NCBI GenBank assembly: GCA_009772895.1
Contig: WOUP01000004.1
Location: 1 to 64,000, forward strand
Source of the DNA: Puniceicoccaceae bacterium 5H
GTDB taxonomy: Bacteria; Verrucomicrobiota; Verrucomicrobiia; Opitutales; Oceanipulchritudinaceae
DNA: 64,000 nucleotides
Reading direction: 5' to 3'
The notes beneath the pieces were generated by a model. That model saw only the letters and a program-made list of their open reading frames with translations, ran no database searches and was not told where the DNA came from. Shown here piece by piece: positions 37,782-46,195 of this stretch. The position numbers were made by a program, and so were the translations under genes. The first letter of the stretch is position 1; each line of letters begins with the position of its first letter.

Positions 37782-39341
37782 CTACAGGCGGCGCAACTCG
37801 CGCTCGGCCAGTTCGCGTTGAGGGTGCATGGGCGGGGCGATCTCGAGAAAACGCTCGTACATGCGCCGTGCGCTGCGGGTGTCGTTGGTCAACTGGCGGT
37901 AGGCGCGGGCGAGACTCAGCGTGATCTCCGGGTTTTCCGGGAAGCGCTGCTGGGCCTGCTGCATGGCGGCGATCAACTGCTCCGGGCGCATGGTGTTTTG
38001 CTGCACGCGGATGACCTGCAGGGCGTATTTGGGCTCGTCCGGGGCGCGGCGCTCGGCTTCGTTGGCGGTGGCGCGGGCCCAGGCGGCCTGGCCGGACATG
38101 AAATAGACGTCGCTCAGCTCGTACCACACCTCCGGGTCGCGGTCGTCGCGGGTCACGGCGCGGTTGTAATAGCGGATGGCTTCCTCCAGCGCGCCCTCAT
38201 CCCGCACCTTGCGGGCCCAGCTGAGGGCCTCCCAATAGCCAGCGGTGCGCAGGTTGGGGGCGGTTTCGGGCTCGGATGGCGTTTCCGGCTCGCCGGTGGA
38301 AGGGGCAGGCTCCGGTTCCGGTTCTGCATTGGCCACGGGCTGGACAGGGCCTTGCGCCGCGGGTTCCGTCTCGGGCTCAGGTTGAGCCTCGGGTTGGGGA
38401 TTGGCGGCCGTTTGCGTCTGCTCGGGCTCAGGTTGCGGGTTCTGGGCCGTTTGGTCGGTAGACGCGGTCTCCTCGGGCTCGGTGTCGGCGTCTGTCGGCA
38501 GCTCGGGGGCTGCTTCCGGCTCCGGCTCGGCTTCCTGGCGGTTCGCAAGCTCCTGGGCGGCGGCGACGGCTTCGTCCTGACGTTGCTGCCACTGGCGCAA
38601 TTGGCCGACGAGGTTTTCGACCTCCGGATCTTCCAGCGCCTCGGGGTATTCGTCTTCCAGCGTCTGGCTGAGCAGGGCGGCGTCGCTGATGCGGTTGGCG
38701 CGCACGGCGGTGCGGACGAGGCCGATGAGGGCGGTTTCGCGCACCTCCGGGTCGGCGGACTCGACGGCCTGGGCGTACCACTGCTGGGCCTGGGCGAAGT
38801 TGCCGGCTTCGAGGTACAGACGGCCGATCTCGAGCTGGGTGCGGTCGCGCGGCTGGCGGCGGTTGGCCTGCAGGTAGGCGTCGATCGCGTTGCGCCGGTG
38901 GTTGAGTTCCAGTTCCTGTTCGGCGAGGAGGATCCAGGCGGCGGCGTTGTCCGGGTCTTGCTCGAGGTAGCGGTGGTAGAGATCAGCAGCGCCTTTGGGG
39001 TCGCCCGCGTCATTGAGGGCGTCGGCCGCAAAGAGCAGCGGCATGGGGTCCGTCGGCTGGAGTTGGGCCAGTTGCTCGTAGTAGATCGCGGCCAGCATGT
39101 CGTCTCCGCTCTGGGAGGCGATGGTAGCGACCTCGTCGATCACGGGCACGACATCGGGATTGTCGTCGAGATAGGCTTCGAGTCGGGTGATGGCGGCCTC
39201 GATTTGTCCTGCCCGCACAAGTTCGCGGGCCTCGTCCACAACTTCTTGCGGTGTCGGGGGTTTCTCTGCACAGGCTGAACCTAGCAGAAGGGCGATCCCG
39301 CAAAGGAATCGACGAATGTGCTTTTCCCGGCTTCTCGTCAT
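37782..39341 (-). CDS. TPR-repeat protein, probable lipoprotein
   Basis: 519 aa. Short N-terminal hydrophobic segment ending LLLGSAC, a weak lipobox (Gly at -3), so lipid attachment is possible. Tetratricopeptide-like helices fill about 28-265 and again 370-519 (ALEEAIRYYNRAVTRDDRDPEVWYELSDVYFMSG is a clear repeat). The two blocks are joined by a Pro/Glu/Gln-rich linker of about 100 residues. Such proteins usually act as periplasmic scaffolds. Divergent from the DUF362-like gene; partner unknown. Confidence 0.75.
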   Translation of the reverse strand: MTRSREKHIRRFLCGIALLLGSACAEKPPTPQEVVDEARELVRAGQIEAAITRLEAYLDDNPDVVPVIDEVATIASQSGDDMLAAIYYEQLAQLQPTDPMPLLFAADALNDAGDPKGAADLYHRYLEQDPDNAAAWILLAEQELELNHRRNAIDAYLQANRRQPRDRTQLEIGRLYLEAGNFAQAQQWYAQAVESADPEVRETALIGLVRTAVRANRISDAALLSQTLEDEYPEALEDPEVENLVGQLRQWQQRQDEAVAAAQELANRQEAEPEPEAAPELPTDADTEPEETASTDQTAQNPQPEPEQTQTAANPQPEAQPEPETEPAAQGPVQPVANAEPEPEPAPSTGEPETPSEPETAPNLRTAGYWEALSWARKVRDEGALEEAIRYYNRAVTRDDRDPEVWYELSDVYFMSGQAAWARATANEAERRAPDEPKYALQVIRVQQNTMRPEQLIAAMQQAQQRFPENPEITLSLARAYRQLTNDTRSARRMYERFLEIAPPMHPQRELAERELRRL

Positions 39342-39381
39342 GATAGGTTAGCCCACCTCTGGCAATTTGGTAGTAATTGTA

Positions 39382-40434
39382 GTGAAAAGACTCGGGTGCA
39401 TCTTGGCAACGATCTTGACCGCTTGTGTGGCATGCGGTCAGGTCTTTTGGGGTTATGACAACCAGAAAGCGGCCTATCGCGGGCTGGTCTGGGAGGCGCC
39501 ATTGGCGCAATTCGACCGTGGCAGCTATGCCGACGGCGTCGAGGCAATCCTGCAAGCTTTTGAAGAGCGGACAGGTAAGAGCCTTACGCCGGGCAAGCGC
39601 GGGCGCGTCGGCCTCAAAATCTACACCAACTCGGGCCCAGGGCTGCGCACGCCGCACGCCCTGACCCTCGCCGTGATCGAGGCGCTGGAGCGCCGCGGCT
39701 ACCGGCGTAGCGACATGTTTCTGCTCGACCAGCGGGAACGGGCGATGCGCGACGCGGGCTATCTGCCGCTACTGTCGCGGCGCAGCGTCGTCGGCAGCTT
39801 CTTTGAGGGGGTGCCCGTCTACGCGCTGGATTCCGGCCAGTATTACAGCGACCGCTGGTATTACGAGAGCCCGCTGCCGCGCGACATCATCAGCCCGCTG
39901 GGCGACCTCTTCCGCGGCGGCGACCTGCTGGAAGACGAGCCGGGGGACCGCAAGAGCTACCTGCCCGCGCCCCTGTTGTCGGAAGTCGACTTCTGGATCG
40001 ACCTGCCCGTGGTAACGGACCACCCCGAGCTGGGGCTCAACGGGGCGATGGTCAACGCCACGCTGTGGAACATCAGCAACAACAGCCGCTTTTTCGTCAG
40101 CTCTTCCAATGCCCCGGTGGCGGTGGCGGAGATCGCGGCCATCCCCGAGCTGCAGGACACCTGGGCGCTGAGCCTCGTCTCGATGGAATATTACCAGTTC
40201 ATCGGCGGGCCGACCTTCGACCACCTGTATGTGCGCTCGCAGCCGCGCCTGCTGGGCGCCGCCGATCCGGTGGTGCTCGATGCGGTGATGGCCGACGAGA
40301 TCAGCGACGATCGGGAAAAAGCGGGCTTCGACCGCCTGTCCCGCCTCTTGCCGCAGCTGGATTTTGCTTACGAGCTGAACCTCGGGGAGCCGCTCGCCAG
40401 CCAGGCGAAGATCATCGAAGTGGAGGCGCATTGA
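39382..40434 (+). CDS. Secreted DUF362-like protein
   Basis: 350 aa from a GTG at 39382, which gives the short signal sequence VKRLGCILATILTACVACGQ; a TTG five codons upstream is possible. GLKIYTNSGPGLRTPHALTLAVI and the pattern of acidic, metal-site-like residues resemble DUF362 proteins, whose function is unknown, but the CxxC ferredoxin part often fused to them is missing. The segment IDLPVVTDHPELGLNGAMVNATLWNISN would be its core. Its coding end is 110 bp before nuoA. Confidence 0.55.
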   Translation: MKRLGCILATILTACVACGQVFWGYDNQKAAYRGLVWEAPLAQFDRGSYADGVEAILQAFEERTGKSLTPGKRGRVGLKIYTNSGPGLRTPHALTLAVIEALERRGYRRSDMFLLDQRERAMRDAGYLPLLSRRSVVGSFFEGVPVYALDSGQYYSDRWYYESPLPRDIISPLGDLFRGGDLLEDEPGDRKSYLPAPLLSEVDFWIDLPVVTDHPELGLNGAMVNATLWNISNNSRFFVSSSNAPVAVAEIAAIPELQDTWALSLVSMEYYQFIGGPTFDHLYVRSQPRLLGAADPVVLDAVMADEISDDREKAGFDRLSRLLPQLDFAYELNLGEPLASQAKIIEVEAH

Positions 40435-40543
40435 GCCGGTTTTGACCCGACGGATGCACAGATTCTCCCGCTTTGCGGTTGCTTTTTCCGCCCAAGACCG
40501 GGAAAGTGTCCGTTCTGCGAAGTCTGACTGACCTTTGCCTCCC

Positions 40544-40918
40544 ATGGACTTGCAAGCATACCTCCCAGTTCTGGTTCAAATCCTTCTCGCGGTTGTGATG
40601 GCGCTCGGGATCATCGTGGCTAGCCACCTGTTCGGCCAGCGCGCGGCGACGAGCAAGATCAAGGACAGTGCCTACGAGTGTGGCCTGCCCGCAGAGGGGA
40701 GCCAGGAAGCCCGTTTCAGCGTCAAGTTTTACGTCACGGCGATGCTGTTCATCCTCTTCGATATCGAGGTGGTGTTCCTTATCCCGGGCGTGCTCGTCTA
40801 CCGCGATTTCCTCAGCCAAAACCTGTCGATCTTCTGGCCCGTCATGGTCTTTGTGCTGCTGGTCGTAGCCGGCCTGGGTTACGAGCTCCGCAAGGGCGCG
40901 CTGGAGTGGGAAAAGTAG
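40544..40918 (+). CDS. nuoA: NADH-quinone oxidoreductase subunit A (complex I)
   Basis: 124 aa from ATG 40544. Three membrane helices with the NuoA signature YECGLPAEGSQEARFSVKFYVTAMLFILFDIEVVFL; the conserved ECG loop and the DIEV acids are intact. NuoA is a small membrane subunit of the proton-pumping complex. No other nuo gene lies next to it: the following gene encodes the EIIA-DAC-like fusion. In most bacteria nuoA heads a nuoA-N cluster, so the rest must be elsewhere. Confidence 0.92.
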   Translation: MDLQAYLPVLVQILLAVVMALGIIVASHLFGQRAATSKIKDSAYECGLPAEGSQEARFSVKFYVTAMLFILFDIEVVFLIPGVLVYRDFLSQNLSIFWPVMVFVLLVVAGLGYELRKGALEWEK

Positions 40919-40973
40919 AGGCTTCTTTCGGCAGTTTTCCCAGCGGCCCGGAGTGAGGGGCCGCGGCAGCAGC

Positions 40974-42332
40974 ATGCGACTGGATCGATACATCGCAAAG
41001 ACCCGTATTATCGAGATCGAGAGCCAGGACCTCCGTGGTGCGCTGCTCGAACTGCTGAGTGTGTCCACGTTTCGTCTCTCCGACGAGCTGGACGCCAACC
41101 GCATTGCGGACGACCTCGTCTCCCGCGAGCGCAACATGACGACCTACCTCGGGCATGGTGTCGCGATGCCGCACCTGCGGGTCAAGATGAAGCGCCCCTA
41201 CATCTTCGCCATCGGGCGCGTGCGCGAGGGGCTGAAGTTCGAGGGGGCGGAAGACTACAACGACGTCCGCCTGATTTTTCTGTTGCTGGCTTCGGAGGGG
41301 GAGAAGAATTACCTCAACGTGCTGGCGTCGCTCGCCCGTCTGTTTCGCGATCAGGCGATGGTGGAGAGCCTCGTGCAGGCGCCCGACACGCAGACGTTTC
41401 AGGAGCGGGTATTCATGGCCTTCGGTGGGCTGCTGGCCAAGCCGGAGCGTCGGCAGAACCGCTTCAACCGCATCATTCTGCGCGAGTCCGAGAAGATTGC
41501 GCGGGAGGCCAACTGCCAGGCGGTGCTGGTCTTCAGCGACACGTTTGCCGGCGGCATCGAAATGACGGACGATGTGCCGAACTACCGCACGATCCTTGTC
41601 AGTCGGGCGTCTTCGGACCGCTTGCCCGCCAATTCGGCGGTAGAGGCGACGATCGAGGTGCGCAGCTTTTCGCGTCAACGGCTTTCCCAGGTCCGCAGCG
41701 CCATCCTCATCGGCCTGACACGCGGCCTCTTCAAATACAGCGACCGGCTGTGCTGTGTGGGCGGCATCCCCTCGAGCAACCAATTGGACACCGTTATGGT
41801 GGTCGACATCGAGCGCGAGTTCCAAAGCGTGATCGACCGCGAGAACGATCTGCTGCCCAAGGACGTGAAGGTCGAGGTGGTCGAGCGCATGATCGCGATC
41901 GCGACGGAACTGGCGGTGGAGGGCCGCGAGGGCAAGCCGGTCGGCACGCTCTTCGTGCTCGGCGACGCCAAGCGCGTCAACACGATGGTCAAGCCACTGG
42001 TACTCAACCCCTTTTACGGCTACCGCGAGGAAGAGCGCAACGTGCTCAACCCGTTCATGGACGAGACGATCAAGGAGTTTTCGGTCGTCGACGGCGGCTG
42101 GGTCATCCGCGGAGACGGCGTGATCGAAAGCGCCGGCAGCCTCGTGCACGCCCCCAGTGAATACTATGCGGACCTGCCCAGCGGCTACGGTTCGCGCCAC
42201 AGCGCCGCGGCCGCGATCACCCAGGCGGCGGACTGCCTTAGCGTGTGTGTGAGCGCCAGCACCGGCCAGGTGACGCTGTTCCGCAAGGGCGTGATGCTGC
42301 CGTTACTGGACAAGCCCATCGGCGCCATCTAG
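40974..42332 (+). CDS. PTS EIIA / PK_C-like / diadenylate-cyclase-like (DAC) fusion protein
   Basis: 452 aa from ATG 40974; a GTG seven codons upstream is open. Three parts. Residues 1-150: EIIA type-2 (fructose/nitrogen) domain with YLGHGVAMPH, the phospho-acceptor site being His67. Residues about 160-290: an alpha/beta domain like the pyruvate-kinase C-terminal module found in archaeal DacZ enzymes (IAREANCQAVLVFSDTFAGG). Residues about 300-440: a DisA_N/DAC fold, GTLFVLGDAKRVN, then DGG at 373-375 for the canonical DGA and RHS at 408-410 for RHR. The DAC domain makes c-di-AMP from two ATP in other bacteria. Activity here is likely but not assured, given these two substitutions. EIIA could sense the PTS state. 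It is 55 bp after nuoA. Confidence 0.82.
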   Translation: MRLDRYIAKTRIIEIESQDLRGALLELLSVSTFRLSDELDANRIADDLVSRERNMTTYLGHGVAMPHLRVKMKRPYIFAIGRVREGLKFEGAEDYNDVRLIFLLLASEGEKNYLNVLASLARLFRDQAMVESLVQAPDTQTFQERVFMAFGGLLAKPERRQNRFNRIILRESEKIAREANCQAVLVFSDTFAGGIEMTDDVPNYRTILVSRASSDRLPANSAVEATIEVRSFSRQRLSQVRSAILIGLTRGLFKYSDRLCCVGGIPSSNQLDTVMVVDIEREFQSVIDRENDLLPKDVKVEVVERMIAIATELAVEGREGKPVGTLFVLGDAKRVNTMVKPLVLNPFYGYREEERNVLNPFMDETIKEFSVVDGGWVIRGDGVIESAGSLVHAPSEYYADLPSGYGSRHSAAAAITQAADCLSVCVSASTGQVTLFRKGVMLPLLDKPIGAI

Positions 42333-42510
42333 ACCCGTTTGTTGCTAGGGCTGCGGCACTAGAAACGCCGACAAGATATGTCCGGCTCTTGTTAGCTAAA
42401 CAGATCGGCATTCTTTAACTAAAATGGGCGCCCCGGCGCTCCGGCCTTTTTGGCTTGCCACGCCCGCGTGACCCAGGCATTTTCTTCGATTTTCAACTTT
42501 CGGAGGAAAT

Positions 42511-42678
42511 ATGCCGCGCGAACACATCATTTTGGAATGCACCGAAGCCCGCAAGGAAGGCAAGCGCCCCTCGCGCTACAACTCTTCCCGCGATAAGAAG
42601 AAGCAACAGGGCCGCCTGGAAAAGAAGAAGTACAACCCGGCCCTTCAGCGCTACACGCTGCACCGCGAAATCAAGTAG
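42511..42678 (+). CDS. rpmG: Large ribosomal subunit protein bL33, zinc-free (C-minus) type
   Basis: 55 aa, too short for most ORF filters. It starts at ATG 42511 behind a strong CGGAGGAAAT ribosome-binding site. MPREHIILECTEARKEGKRP and GRLEKKKYNP...RYTLHREIK match bL33. The two CxxC pairs of zinc-binding L33 are absent: only one Cys is left (ECTEAR), and YCPFCRKHT of the C-plus form reads YNPALQRYT. It is a single gene ended by the terminator at 42711. Confidence 0.93.
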   Translation: MPREHIILECTEARKEGKRPSRYNSSRDKKKQQGRLEKKKYNPALQRYTLHREIK

Positions 42679-42710
42679 GCGCAGTCGCACCGGTTGCATC
42701 CGGGTATTGA

Positions 42711-42743
42711 AAAGGCGAGGAACATGCGTCCTCGCCTCTTTTG
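42711..42743. terminator. Bidirectional terminator between rpmG and the 84-aa gene
   Basis: 9-bp stem (42713-42721 with 42729-42737), 7-nt loop, CTTTTG on the plus side and T4 on the minus side. It ends both convergent genes. Confidence 0.8.
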
Positions 42744-42752
42744 TTTTCTGAT

Positions 42753-43007
42753 TTATTCGTCAACAGGAGGAGTCTCGGTCTCGGGATCCTCCGGGTCGCC
42801 CTTGCGGCGAGAAGCTTTCCAGCCTGCTTTGTGGTTGCGAATCCAGTCGAGCAAGGCGCGCTCGAAGCCAATATCCTTGCCGGCCTTTTCCGATTCGATC
42901 CACTTGTGGCGTAGAATCTCCTCCCGCTCTGCCAGGAACTCCTTATACAGGCTTGATCGCTTGACGAAGTCATGGCGATCCTCCGGTGTCTGGCGTGATC
43001 GGGTCAT
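42753..43007 (-). CDS. Small conserved-looking hypothetical protein
   Basis: 84 aa from ATG 43007 (MTRSRQTPED); the frame is open 13 codons more. Highly charged and helical, with the segment FLAEREEILRHKWIESEKAG followed by DIGFERALLDWIRNHKAGW, and a disordered acidic tail. I do not recognise a named family. The composition suggests a soluble regulatory or nucleic-acid-associated protein, which is a guess. Convergent with rpmG. Confidence 0.6.
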   Translation of the reverse strand: MTRSRQTPEDRHDFVKRSSLYKEFLAEREEILRHKWIESEKAGKDIGFERALLDWIRNHKAGWKASRRKGDPEDPETETPPVDE

Positions 43008-43160
43008 AGGGGTCTCTTCTGGGAAGACTGTAGTAGGCTGAATCAATGGGCTGCTAAGTTACCTACGGCAATATACAGCCAAATTCGTGTCCTGCACGCC
43101 TAAAGCGTTGGCACTAAGATTTGTTCTACCTTTTTTTATGCCGAAGAGGGGTTAGACGGG

Positions 43161-44225
43161 TTATTTTGACGATTTGTTCAAGTTTTGCCACACGCTCTCG
43201 GCCACGGAACGGAAGACCTTGGCGGGTGAGGATTCCGGCTGGGCGACCGTCAGAGGGATTCCGTGGTCGCCGCCTTCGCGAATGGCCTGATCCAAGGCGA
43301 CCTGCCCGACCAACTCTGTTTCGAGCGCGGCGGCGGCGAGTGCACCTCCGCCTTCGCCGAAGATGGCCTGCTTGCCAGCGGGTGTTTCGAGGAAAGACAT
43401 GTTTTCGACCACCCCGAGCAGCGGGACTTGTACCTTTTCAAACATGCGAGCCCCGCGGCAGGTGACTTCGACGGCAGCGCGCTGCGGCGTCGTGACGATG
43501 ACAGCGCCGTCTACCGGGAAAATCTGGACGAGCGAGAGTTGAGCATCGCCCGTCCCCGGGGGCAGGTCGACGACGAGCACATCGAGATCTCCCCAGTCGA
43601 CGTGCTGTGCAAATTGCTGGATCGCCTGGTTGACCATCGGGCCACGCCACACGACGGGAGCGTTTTCATCCACGAGCAGCGCCATGGACATGACGCTGAT
43701 GCCGAAGTTGACCGGCGGGATCAGCTTTTCATCCTTGATCTCCGGTCGCTGGCCCACGCCCATCATCAGGGGCACGGAGGGGCCGTAGATATCGCAGTCG
43801 AGCAGGCCGACGCGGCTGCTGCCCTGGGTGTCCTGCAGCATTTGCTCGAGTGCGCAGGCGAGGTTGACCGCCACCGTGCTCTTGCCGACGCCGCCCTTGC
43901 CGCTGGCTACGGCGATGACCTTCTTGACGCCCTTGAGCGTGCCGCTCTTCTGGTCGCCCATCGTGCCGGTGCTGCCCTTGGGGGCCGTGACGGCTACTTG
44001 ACAGTGCACGGCCTTCATACCGGGCAGTTCGCCGAGGGTCTTTTCCACGTCTTCCTTCAGGGCCTTGGGCACCTTCGGATCGGAGGTGGTGACGGCCAGA
44101 TTGACGTGGACGTGGTCGCCGTGGACTTCGAGGCCCTGCACGAGGCCGAAGGAGACGATGTCTCGGCTGAAACCGGGATATTTGACCTGCTTGAGAGCGT
44201 CGCGGACTTGGTTTTCGGTCAACAT
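43161..44225 (-). CDS. Mrp/ApbC (NBP35-type) iron-sulfur cluster carrier ATPase, CxxC missing
   Basis: 354 aa. An N-terminal DUF59/MIP18-like domain (1-85) is fused to the deviant P-loop ATPase with GKGGVGKST at 109-117 and VVDLPPGTGD. The usual Mrp site, ENMSYF-CPHC-G, reads ENMSFLETPAGKQ at 274-286: both cysteines that bridge an Fe-S cluster in Mrp dimers are gone. Mrp/ApbC loads or transfers Fe-S clusters to apoproteins; whether this copy still binds a cluster is doubtful. Divergent from tolB. Confidence 0.87.
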   Translation of the reverse strand: MLTENQVRDALKQVKYPGFSRDIVSFGLVQGLEVHGDHVHVNLAVTTSDPKVPKALKEDVEKTLGELPGMKAVHCQVAVTAPKGSTGTMGDQKSGTLKGVKKVIAVASGKGGVGKSTVAVNLACALEQMLQDTQGSSRVGLLDCDIYGPSVPLMMGVGQRPEIKDEKLIPPVNFGISVMSMALLVDENAPVVWRGPMVNQAIQQFAQHVDWGDLDVLVVDLPPGTGDAQLSLVQIFPVDGAVIVTTPQRAAVEVTCRGARMFEKVQVPLLGVVENMSFLETPAGKQAIFGEGGGALAAAALETELVGQVALDQAIREGGDHGIPLTVAQPESSPAKVFRSVAESVWQNLNKSSK

Positions 44226-44347
44226 GAGCTGTTAAAAATTTTGAACGGCCGCAGTGGGCTAGTGGATTCACCGGTATGCCCGCACCTCCGGCGTGTCAAC
44301 GGGCATTTGATTTGCGCGATGCGGGATCGTCACCCATAGTTCAGGCT

Positions 44348-45562
44348 ATGCGATTGAAACGGGATGTGTTTGGATGCGTGATGGGCCTCATTCTGCTGGC
44401 GCTAGTGAGCGTTCCGCAGCTTCACGCACAGGGCCAGAATATCGGCGACGTGCGCGGTAAGGTCGACGCCAAGGTGCTGACGGTCAAGCTGGCCTCCAAT
44501 GACGGGGCGGTGCTCGACTGGGTGCGCCAGGCCTTTGCGCTGCACGGCGGCTATCAAGTGAAGAGCGACGGCCGCACGCAGTTCGACTTTCGCTTCGAGC
44601 GCGGCCAGGGCAGCCAGATCACCCTGATCGTCGGCAGCGGCGGCAAGGAGCTGCTGCGCCAGGACTTCACCGGCAGCAGCTGGGCGGACGCGTTGGCCCA
44701 GGCGGCCGATTACGCGGTGCGCCGCACGCTCGACCTGCCGGGCTTCTTCAATTCGCAGATCGCGTTCGTCTCCCAGCGCACGGGCGACCGCGAAGTCTAT
44801 ACCAGCGATTTGCTCTTCCGTCAGCCGCGCCAGTTGACGAGTGATGGCTCCGAATGCCTGGTGCCCGACCTCGCACCGGACAACTCTGCGCTGCTCTACA
44901 CGAGCTATCACCGCAACGGCTTTCCGGACATCTACCGCATCAATCTGCAGACCAAGGAGCGCAAGGTGTTTGCCAGCTTCCGCGGTATCAATACCGGCCC
45001 GGCCTACAGCCCGAGCGGCCGCCAGGTGGCGATGGTGCTCAGCGGCAGCGGCAATTCCGAGCTTTATGTGGCCAATGCCGACGGCAAGAACCTGGAACGC
45101 ATCACCAGCACGCGCGGCCTTGAGGCGGACCCCTCGTGGTCCCCGGATGGCAATCGCATCGTCTACACCTCCGACGAGGCCGGCTCGCCGCAGATCTACG
45201 TGATCAATGCCAATGGCCGGGGCGCCCGTCGCGTGCCGACCAACATCAGCGGCAATTGCTCCGAGCCGACCTGGAATCCGGTCGACGCCGACAAGATCGC
45301 GCTTACGGCGGCTGCCGGGGGTGAATTCGAAGTGGCGGTGTTCAGTTTCTCCGAAGGCAAGAGCACGTGGGTGACGCGTGGCCCCGGCGACGCGGTGCAC
45401 CCGATCTGGCTCAACGACGGTCGTCACCTGATCTACACGCAGCGCACCAAACAGAGCGCGCGGCTGATGGTGCTGGATACGGCCACCGGCAACAGCACGC
45501 CCCTGAGCCCCAGCGGCTTTACGGATGCCGAGATGGCGGACGTGATCTACCTCGGCAAATAA
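44348..45562 (+). CDS. tolB: TolB-like periplasmic beta-propeller protein
   Basis: 404 aa from ATG 44348, giving a clean signal peptide (MRLKRDVFGC... LHAQG); the open frame upstream lies in intergenic DNA. N-terminal alpha/beta TolB_N-like domain, then WD40-like PD40 repeats: NSQIAFVSQRTGDREVYTSD, SYHRNGFPDIYRIN, SGSGNSELYVANADG, SDEAGSPQIYVINANG and IYTQRTKQSARLMV. TolB links Pal to the Tol complex of the outer membrane and supports its stability. No tolQRA or pal genes are adjacent, so a stand-alone propeller role is possible. Confidence 0.85.
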   Translation: MRLKRDVFGCVMGLILLALVSVPQLHAQGQNIGDVRGKVDAKVLTVKLASNDGAVLDWVRQAFALHGGYQVKSDGRTQFDFRFERGQGSQITLIVGSGGKELLRQDFTGSSWADALAQAADYAVRRTLDLPGFFNSQIAFVSQRTGDREVYTSDLLFRQPRQLTSDGSECLVPDLAPDNSALLYTSYHRNGFPDIYRINLQTKERKVFASFRGINTGPAYSPSGRQVAMVLSGSGNSELYVANADGKNLERITSTRGLEADPSWSPDGNRIVYTSDEAGSPQIYVINANGRGARRVPTNISGNCSEPTWNPVDADKIALTAAAGGEFEVAVFSFSEGKSTWVTRGPGDAVHPIWLNDGRHLIYTQRTKQSARLMVLDTATGNSTPLSPSGFTDAEMADVIYLGK

Positions 45563-45590
45563 GCGCCGTTCAGAAATCGCTTTGCAGCAG

Positions 45591-45625
45591 GGCGCGGAGA
45601 ACCGGGAGTTCGCCGCGCCTTTTTC
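45591..45625 (+). terminator. Rho-independent terminator of tolB
   Basis: GGCGCGG/CCGCGCC stem (45591-45597 with 45613-45619), with inner AAC/GTT pairs, followed by T5. Confidence 0.8.
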
Positions 45626-45631
45626 TTGCGG

Positions 45632-46192
45632 CTATTGCGCCGCCCGATCGCTGAGGTGGCAGATGCTGGCGGCAACTTCGTTGGCCTTTTCTTCACCGTA
45701 GAGGGCGGAGATCAGGGCGAGGCCGAAGCGGGTAGCGGTGCCGGCGCCTTGACTGGTGATGAGCTTGCCGTCGACGACGACCGCGTCGTCTCGGCGGATC
45801 TCTTTCAGTTCTTCGGCGGCGGAAAAGTGGGCGGTGTAGCGTTTGCCGTCGAGCAGGCCCGCCTCGTGCAAGACTAGGGGTGCGGCGCAGATGGCTCCGA
45901 TCAGGCGGTCGGCTTCGGCCTGACCGCGCAAGAGGTGGAGCACCTGCTGGTTATTCCGCAAAACCTTATGACCGGGGCCGCCGGGCACGATGATCACGTC
46001 GTAGCTTTCCGTCGCGGCGTCTTTCAGTAGAGCGTCGGCCTCCCAGCGCAACTGGTTGCGGCCTTCGGTCACCAGCTCGTCGTTGACGGTGGCGACGGTG
46101 ACTTCGGCGCCCGCGCGGCGCAGCAAATCGACGGGCGCGGTTGCTTCCATTTCTTCAAATCCGGGGGCGATAATGACAAGAGCTTGGGCCAT
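45632..46192 (-). CDS. DJ-1/PfpI family protein
   Basis: 186 aa. The DJ-1 fold is clear: LVIIAPGFEEMEA with the conserved Glu, VIIVPGGPG, and the nucleophile elbow IGAICAAPLVLHEAGLL with the reactive Cys. Relatives are YajL/ThiJ-type stress proteins, deglycase candidates or PfpI-type peptidases; activity is not predictable. Its ATG is 3 bp after the stop of the preceding hydrolase (TAGaccATG), indicating translational coupling. Confidence 0.9.
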   Translation of the reverse strand: MAQALVIIAPGFEEMEATAPVDLLRRAGAEVTVATVNDELVTEGRNQLRWEADALLKDAATESYDVIIVPGGPGHKVLRNNQQVLHLLRGQAEADRLIGAICAAPLVLHEAGLLDGKRYTAHFSAAEELKEIRRDDAVVVDGKLITSQGAGTATRFGLALISALYGEEKANEVAASICHLSDRAAQ

Positions 46193-46195
46193 GGT

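Noticed and set aside
42380-42425. Promoter TTGTTA-N17-TCTTTA before rpmG
   Set aside because: The -10 part matches the consensus at too few positions to list.
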